Position numbers and translations under genes: made by a program
The notes under the pieces: generated by a model
The model's database searches: none
Told to the model about the DNA's origin: nothing
The model's input: only the letters and a program-made list of their open reading frames with translations
Shown here: in pieces, positions 7,891-11,099 of the stretch
Numbering within the stretch: position 1 is the stretch's first letter
Layout: the number at the start of each line of letters is the position of its first letter
NCBI GenBank assembly: GCA_016293365.1
Contig: JAEDEK010000063.1
Coordinates: forward strand, 1 to 11,099
Reading direction: 5' to 3'
Source of the DNA: Bulleidia sp.
GTDB taxonomy: Bacteria > Bacillota_I > Bacilli_A > Erysipelotrichales > Erysipelotrichaceae
Length of the DNA stretch: 11,099 nt

Positions 7891-7899
7891 GCATCTGTT

Positions 7900-8127
7900 T
7901 TACTCCATCATTTCATCCATTCTTTTCAGAATCCTTTTCTTCTCGAGTATTTCTTCTTCAATGATGATTTTCTGTATTCGCTGGATACCTTCTGCATTAT
8001 ACAGGAGGTATCCTCTTTCATTATGCCCGCTCGGGTGTACAAGGCCTGCTTTTTCATACCCCTGTATTGACCTTCTTGTTACACCTGTTATTCTGCATAC
8101 CTGCCGCAATGTCCAAACTTCATCCAT
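7900..8127 (-). CDS. Short MerR-family regulator (DNA-binding domain only)
   Basis: A 75-residue protein with the MerR helix-turn-helix and wing: WTLRQVCRITGVTRRSIQGYEKAGLV followed by NERGYLLYNAEGIQRI. A single charged helix at the end (residues about 48-75) is probably the dimer coiled coil. There is no effector-binding domain, so it may respond through another partner or act constitutively. I chose ATG 8127. A longer frame from TTG 8163 would put the promoter and its dyad inside the coding region. With the predicted promoter, transcription begins at or next to this ATG, so the mRNA may be leaderless, which fits the lack of a Shine-Dalgarno sequence. It lies 70 nt after the glycosylasparaginase gene on the same strand. 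Confidence 0.75.
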   Translation of the reverse strand: MDEVWTLRQVCRITGVTRRSIQGYEKAGLVHPSGHNERGYLLYNAEGIQRIQKIIIEEEILEKKRILKRMDEMME

Positions 8128-8133
8128 TTTGAC

Positions 8134-8163
8134 AACATAAAACTGCACTTTACGTGCAGTCAA
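8134..8163 (-). promoter_or_regulatory. MerR-type promoter with spacer dyad
   Basis: On the minus strand TTGACT (8163-8158, 5/6) and TATGTT (8139-8134, 4/6) are separated by 18 nt, longer than the usual 17, as in MerR-controlled promoters. A perfect 7-bp inverted repeat, ACTGCAC and GTGCAGT with a 5-nt centre (8142-8160), sits in the spacer and touches the -35. Autoregulation by the adjacent MerR protein is the natural reading. Confidence 0.55.
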
Positions 8164-8197
8164 ATGCTTTTCGAAGAATCACTGAAAGACAGAGTTT

Positions 8198-9118
8198 TCA
8201 ATCACCCTGCCACGATGACAGCCACTGCTCATCAGCCTTCTGTATATGCATTGTTCCATTTTCATTTCTGCAGACATATACAGATGCATCGGGATGCTTA
8301 TCATCCATCATCACAAATGGAAACTGCTTCATATCCGTTGCAACACCGCAACGCCCATACCGATCCATCGCAATCAGAGAAATATCACCGGCTTTATAAC
8401 CGGCTGTTTTCAGACGATCCAGATGTTCAAAGAGTGCTGTTTCGCATGCTTTCTGAACATCCATCCCAGCTTTGATAAAGCTGACCACAGAAAAACTCAA
8501 GCATCCCCTCATCACATCTTCCCCATTCCCGGTAGCTGCCGCACTTCCAACAAGACTGTCACAATAGAATCCGGAACCTATCACGGGTGAATCACCGACT
8601 CTGCCTGGATGCTTGAAAGGAAGTCCGGATGTTGATACACCACAGGATAACCCTACTGAATCCTTTGCGATCATGCATACAGTATCATGTTCCATGATGC
8701 TTTTTCTGTGCTGTTTATACTGCTGACAGGCATAATTACTTAACATTTCTTTTGATTCAAAGCCATGCTCAACAGCATACTGCTTCGCACCTTCCCCACA
8801 CAGAAAACAGTCTTTTGTCTTACCTGAAAGTTCCATTGCGACTGCGATTGGAGAAGCGATATCACGCAATCCTGCTACTGCACCAAACTGCATGGTATTC
8901 CCATCCATATAGGAAGCATCCGTTTCCACAATTCCACATGCATTGGGAAAACCACCATAACCGACATAATGGTAATCCGGATTGTTCTCCACATCTGTAA
9001 TTGCTGTAAGAAGGGCTGCCTTGCGGTCATCTTTGACAAACAGATCCTCATATGCCTGATGCATACCATCCAATGACATTTTCCATGTGGCGATCATCGC
9101 ATGTTTTATATATTCCAT
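8198..9118 (-). CDS. Glycosylasparaginase (N4-(beta-N-acetylglucosaminyl)-L-asparaginase)
   Basis: A 306-residue Ntn-hydrolase. The family cuts the GlcNAc-asparagine bond left after degradation of N-glycoproteins, or related beta-aspartyl amides, giving aspartate and the glycosylamine. The precursor should cleave itself between Asp145 and Thr146 (EHDTVCMIAKD); Thr146 is the nucleophile. Residues lining the active site in known enzymes are present: Arg173 and Asp176 in PGRVGDSPVIGSG, and Thr196-Gly197 in AATGNGED. Near the N-terminus GYGGFPNACGIVETDASYMDG (54-73) is typical of the family. No signal peptide is visible, so it is probably cytoplasmic. The start has AGGA seven nt upstream, embedded in the end of the preceding gene, with only 3 nt between the two genes, so they are surely co-transcribed. 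Confidence 0.92.
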   Translation of the reverse strand: MEYIKHAMIATWKMSLDGMHQAYEDLFVKDDRKAALLTAITDVENNPDYHYVGYGGFPNACGIVETDASYMDGNTMQFGAVAGLRDIASPIAVAMELSGKTKDCFLCGEGAKQYAVEHGFESKEMLSNYACQQYKQHRKSIMEHDTVCMIAKDSVGLSCGVSTSGLPFKHPGRVGDSPVIGSGFYCDSLVGSAAATGNGEDVMRGCLSFSVVSFIKAGMDVQKACETALFEHLDRLKTAGYKAGDISLIAMDRYGRCGVATDMKQFPFVMMDDKHPDASVYVCRNENGTMHIQKADEQWLSSWQGD

Positions 9119-9121
9119 ATC

Positions 9122-9424
9122 TTAATCCTGATTACCTTCCCAGTAAATACGCTTTTTGAAGCCACCACGTTCTGCAGCTTTTTTCCTGCGTACTTCTTCC
9201 AACTGCTGCAGGGTATAACCCCTGGCAATACAGATTGCCTGCAGTACTTCCAGCACATCTGCCATTTCTTCAATGGATCCATCTGCTCTGTATTCCTCAA
9301 CTTCTTCACAAAGCTTGCGATCCAACTCCCTCACATATTCTTCTTCATCCATAATCCGGATGATCGGTGTTTTCCCATCTTCCTGAATGATTTCCGGAAT
9401 CCGGTCTCTGACCAGTTTACCCAT
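9122..9424 (-). CDS. MazG-like nucleoside triphosphate pyrophosphohydrolase
   Basis: A 100-residue all-helical protein of the small MazG / phosphoribosyl-ATP pyrophosphohydrolase-like group. It starts KLVRDRIPEII (3-13), has the metal-binding acidic clusters EEVEEY (40-45) and EEMADVLEVL (52-61, ExxD), and ends RRKKAAERGGFKKRI. The family hydrolyses nucleoside triphosphates to monophosphate and pyrophosphate with magnesium, often as a housecleaning function; the exact substrate cannot be read from the sequence. ATG 9424 has AGAGGT 8 nt upstream. It is the first gene of the leftward cluster, with the glycosylasparaginase following after 3 nt. Confidence 0.88.
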   Translation of the reverse strand: MGKLVRDRIPEIIQEDGKTPIIRIMDEEEYVRELDRKLCEEVEEYRADGSIEEMADVLEVLQAICIARGYTLQQLEEVRRKKAAERGGFKKRIYWEGNQD

Positions 9425-9450
9425 TTTTAAATACCTCTGCTTTATTCATC

Positions 9451-9510
9451 ATTTTATCACAGCCGTTCCTATATGACAGAGTTGTCTGTCAGTTACTGAA
9501 GCTGTAGAAT
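9451..9510. promoter_or_regulatory. Divergent promoters sharing an 18-bp dyad
   Basis: Leftward: CTGTCA (9479-9474), 17 nt, TAAAAT (9456-9451), start near 9444. Rightward: TTGTCT (9482-9487), 17 nt, TAGAAT (9505-9510), start near 9517. A perfect 7-bp inverted repeat, TGACAGA (9474-9480) and TCTGTCA (9485-9491) with a GTTG centre, covers the whole leftward -35 and four of six bases of the rightward one. One bound protein could control both units. Confidence 0.5.
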
Positions 9511-9533
9511 AAACAGAAGAAAAAGGAGAATCC

Positions 9534-9974
9534 ATGATCCGACCAGTCAGAAAAGAAGACCTTGTACGTCTTGCGGAAATCATCGTTTTCAACAACAGAA
9601 AAAACTACTATCCGATCTTTCAGGATATCGTTTATTCATTCAAAGAATACAATGTCGTATCCGTTATGAACATGTTTGAGAATGATCCTGTTTTCATGAT
9701 ATCCACATATGTATTTGAAGATGAGGTCATCAAAGGTTTCATCACAGTATATGAAGGAGAAATCCTCAAGCTGTATGTGGATTCTTTCTTTCAGAATCAG
9801 AAGATCGGCCAGAAACTGATCGATGCCTTTCCTGATGCCATACATCTTTGGGCATTACAGAAAAATACAGGAGCCATTGCTTTCTACAGAAGAAATGGTT
9901 TTACATGGGATAAAACAACAAAGAAAGAGGAAGGAACGGATGAAAATCTGATTCATCTGATCAGAATCGATTGA
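9534..9974 (+). CDS. GNAT-family N-acetyltransferase
   Basis: A 146-residue acetyl-CoA-dependent acyltransferase of normal single-domain length. The N-terminal strand and helix read MIRPVRKEDLVRLAEII. The acetyl-CoA motif A is at about 77-96 (ILKLYVDSFFQNQKIGQKLI), where the Q-x-x-G-x-G/A pattern ends in Lys rather than Gly or Ala. Motif B is WALQKNTGAIAFYRRNGF (106-123). The substrate is not evident; it may be a protein N-terminus, a small amine or an antibiotic. ATG 9534 has AAAAGGAG five nt upstream. The PAS-domain gene follows after 23 nt with its own ribosome binding site, so the two probably form one operon, divergent from the MazG-like and glycosylasparaginase cluster. Confidence 0.85.
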   Translation: MIRPVRKEDLVRLAEIIVFNNRKNYYPIFQDIVYSFKEYNVVSVMNMFENDPVFMISTYVFEDEVIKGFITVYEGEILKLYVDSFFQNQKIGQKLIDAFPDAIHLWALQKNTGAIAFYRRNGFTWDKTTKKEEGTDENLIHLIRID

Positions 9975-9997
9975 TCAGATCAATAAAAGGAGAATAT

Positions 9998-10381
9998 ATG
10001 GAAATTACAGAAGAAGTATTATCTGCCATTCTCGATGCCTATGCATATGAGATTGTATTTGCAGACAGAGATCACATCATACGCTACATGAACGCCACTG
10101 CAAAAAGACGTTATGCAGGCAGAATCAGTATCGGTGCAAGTCTGTTCAACTGCCACAATGAAAACTCACGTATCAAGATCGAACAGTTTCTCAAGCGTGC
10201 AGATGAAGGTGAAAACGAAATGTATGAACTGTACAATGGAAAAACAGGAGAAAGAGAATTCTTTGTTCCTGTCAGAGATCGCAACAACAAAGTCATCGGA
10301 TACTTTGAACGCCATGAAAAACCATGGGATCCATCTCATCCAGAAGTACCTGTAGGAGACTACTGGACAAATCGCATCTGA
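9998..10381 (+). CDS. Single PAS-domain protein
   Basis: A 127-residue soluble protein that is essentially one PAS domain: ILDAYAYEIVFADRDHIIRYMNATAKRRY (11-39), a central SLFNCHNENSRIKIEQFL (48-65), and the last strands REFFVPVRDRNNKVIGYFERHEKP (86-109). The CHNENS stretch recalls PAS domains related to the C-terminal part of DUF438 proteins, some of which bind haem; that link is from memory. There is no output domain, so it would act by protein contact or as a ligand sensor. ATG 9998 is preferred over TTG 9971 because AAAAGGAG ends 5 nt before it. It is co-directional with the GNAT gene and ends 2 nt before a strong hairpin. Confidence 0.8.
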   Translation: MEITEEVLSAILDAYAYEIVFADRDHIIRYMNATAKRRYAGRISIGASLFNCHNENSRIKIEQFLKRADEGENEMYELYNGKTGEREFFVPVRDRNNKVIGYFERHEKPWDPSHPEVPVGDYWTNRI

Positions 10382-10383
10382 AA

Positions 10384-10412
10384 ACAGGACAGAATACCAC
10401 ATTCTGTCCTGT
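10384..10412. terminator. Strong 12-bp hairpin after the PAS gene
   Basis: ACAGGACAGAAT (10384-10395) and ATTCTGTCCTGT (10401-10412) are perfectly complementary around a 5-nt loop. It starts 2 nt after the PAS stop codon. The rightward side lacks a T run (CAGTTTAAG follows), while the leftward side has TTTT. It probably ends the GNAT and PAS transcript, perhaps in both directions. Confidence 0.6.
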
Positions 10413-10538
10413 CAGTTTAAGCTGATTCCTGTGATCTAGGCATTTGGAACAATGCTGTATCTGTCTGTGGTTCTGTACAGATATGTAAAAGCTGAAAAGA
10501 TATATCGGCAGGCTGTCAGAACTTGAAAGATTCGATCA

Positions 10539-10940
10539 ATGGAAATCCCTTTATGTATCAGTCCGATCATTACAGAGCCAATGGTTTTCTTCTGCCATCG
10601 CATGATTCTGATGCCGGAGATACCATATTCAGAAAAGGAAATGGATAACGCCATCAAATACGCAAAGGAAAATACAGATATCCATGTACAACCGAAAAAA
10701 GATGGACATGTCATCCATATGATCATCACAAATATCAGCGAATCTGAGCTGAGTGAACATGATCTGTATCACCTGTTCGACCGTTTCTATCGTCCCGACG
10801 CTTCCTGCAACTCATCAACTGGCGGTTCTGGACTCGGTCTTGCCATGGCAAAGGAAATCGTACAAACACATAAAGGAACCATAAAAGCTGAAATGCATGA
10901 TCATGCATTAACCATCCATATTGCACTTTCCACTCATTGA
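10539..10940 (+). pseudogene. Histidine kinase remnant (C-terminal ATPase part)
   Basis: The frame is open from ATG 10539, but recognisable homology starts only near 10641 with EMDNAIKYAKE, an N-box. It continues with an F-box LFDRFYRPDAS, a G2-box TGGSGLGLAMAKEIVQTHKG and a typical last strand, ending at TGA 10940. The membrane, HAMP and phospho-accepting His regions are absent, and the DxGxG G1 box is replaced by NISESELSEHD. Just upstream, in another frame (about 10487-10600), the reading KRYIGRLSELERFDQ between two stops may be decayed dimerisation-domain sequence, though this is weak. No partner response regulator is in the window. I read it as a truncated, frameshifted sensor kinase. 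It sits directly beside a group II intron end, 7 nt beyond its stop codon. Confidence 0.65.
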
Positions 10941-11001
10941 ACCCCGAATCGAGTAGGAGGAACTAAGTAAAGATTCTTCCTTTACTTAGCCCCGACCTCT
11001 C

Positions 11002-11038
11002 ACACCACACGTACGTACCGTTCGGTATACGGCGGTTC
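11002..11038 (-). ncRNA. Group II intron domain V, with an extra bulged base
   Basis: The catalytic hairpin of the intron. Lower stem: ACCGC pairs with GTGGT and CGTA pairs with TACG. Upper stem: TACC pairs with GGTA, capped by GAAC, with the 2-nt CG bulge on the 3' side. Between TACG and GTGGT there is one extra T compared with the pattern I remember (TACGGTGGT). It lies next to the region of the catalytic triad, so splicing may be impaired. Confidence 0.65.
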
Positions 11039-11043
11039 GAAAT

Positions 11044-11099
11044 TCAATAACTATGTACTAGCTGATAGTGGTCTGCTAATGATAGCAGACCTTTTCTTT
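11044..11099 (-). CDS. ltrA: Group II intron reverse transcriptase/maturase, C-terminus only
   Basis: The last 18 codons enter from the right edge and end at TGA 11046-11044, just upstream of domain V as expected for an intron-encoded protein inside domain IV. The readable peptide RKGLLSLADHYQLVHSY matches the style of maturase C-termini (GL-SL-D-Y). Identification depends mainly on the adjacent domain V, as the fragment is short. Whether the full protein is intact cannot be judged. Confidence 0.55.
   Translation of the reverse strand, partial: RKGLLSLADHYQLVHSY
11070..11099 (+). terminator. Terminator-like hairpin antisense to the maturase end
   Basis: GGTCTGCTA (11070-11078) and TAGCAGACC (11083-11091) form a perfect 9-bp stem with an ATGA loop, followed by TTTTCTTT. 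On the plus strand this is a textbook intrinsic terminator. It lies within the last codons of the maturase on the opposite strand and could stop transcription entering the intron from the left. Confidence 0.5.

Larger units (their letters stand above)
10948..11099 (-). mobile_element. 3' end of a group II intron (class C-like), cut by window edge
   Basis: Read leftward, the sequence gives the end of a maturase frame, then domain V (11038-11002), then domain VI (hairpin of CTAAGTAAAG and CTTTACTTAG, 10989-10963, a perfect 10-bp stem). After these come CCTCCTACTCGAT and a probable 3' splice end near 10948. Domain V has the expected shape: a long lower stem, a 2-nt CG bulge, a 4-bp upper stem TACC/GGTA and a GAAC loop. 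The end position is an estimate from the family pattern. The 5' part of the intron is outside the window. Confidence 0.72.

Noticed and set aside
8129..8134. Perfect TTGACA on the plus strand near the MerR start
   Set aside because: No -10 box is found at 16-19 nt spacing, and no plus-strand gene follows; the minus-strand promoter explains the region better.
10436..10729. 97-codon minus-strand ORF with a hydrophobic start
   Set aside because: It is antisense to the kinase remnant, and the conserved ATPase motifs are on the plus strand.

Overview
The window looks like a piece of a low-to-moderate GC Bacillota chromosome, most likely a gut Erysipelotrichia or related Clostridia-like lineage. 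The reasons are AGGAGG-type ribosome binding sites, a DUF5688-type protein, a sortase remnant of the kind found in gut Bacillota, and a class C-like group II intron end. This placement is an inference from gene content; no rRNA or marker gene is present.

Left part, minus strand (1-6757). Positions 1-220 hold at most one doubtful small ORF. A membrane-bound GGDEF protein (221-1276) has its own consensus promoter. Upstream of it lies a leftward operon: a TetR regulator overlaps by 4 nt a 1396-residue secreted surface protein, which is followed by a broken sortase gene and an intrinsic terminator. The surface protein runs signal peptide, FG-GAP beta-propeller, a Ser/Thr-rich segment that may resemble a pore-former, Fn3-like domain, about 250 residues of coiled coil, and a C-terminal membrane anchor with no LPXTG motif.

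Central intergenic region (6758-7245). It separates the TetR operon from a rightward DUF5688 gene. It carries several inverted repeats, one of them a 19-bp near-perfect TetR-like operator, and a long leader with a terminator-like hairpin.

Right part (7246-9974). A leftward cluster encodes a MazG-like nucleotide pyrophosphohydrolase, a glycosylasparaginase and a very short MerR regulator. The MerR promoter contains a dyad in its spacer and predicts a leaderless mRNA. Divergent from this cluster is a GNAT acetyltransferase and PAS-domain operon. The two units share a 109-bp gap with an 18-bp dyad that overlaps both predicted -35 boxes.

Right edge (9975-11099). After the PAS gene there is a strong 12-bp hairpin, then a degraded histidine kinase of which only the ATPase end is readable. 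The edge itself is the 3' end of a minus-strand group II intron: the maturase C-terminus, domain V with one odd bulge, and domain VI. The broken sortase, the broken kinase and the intron suggest accessory DNA undergoing decay.
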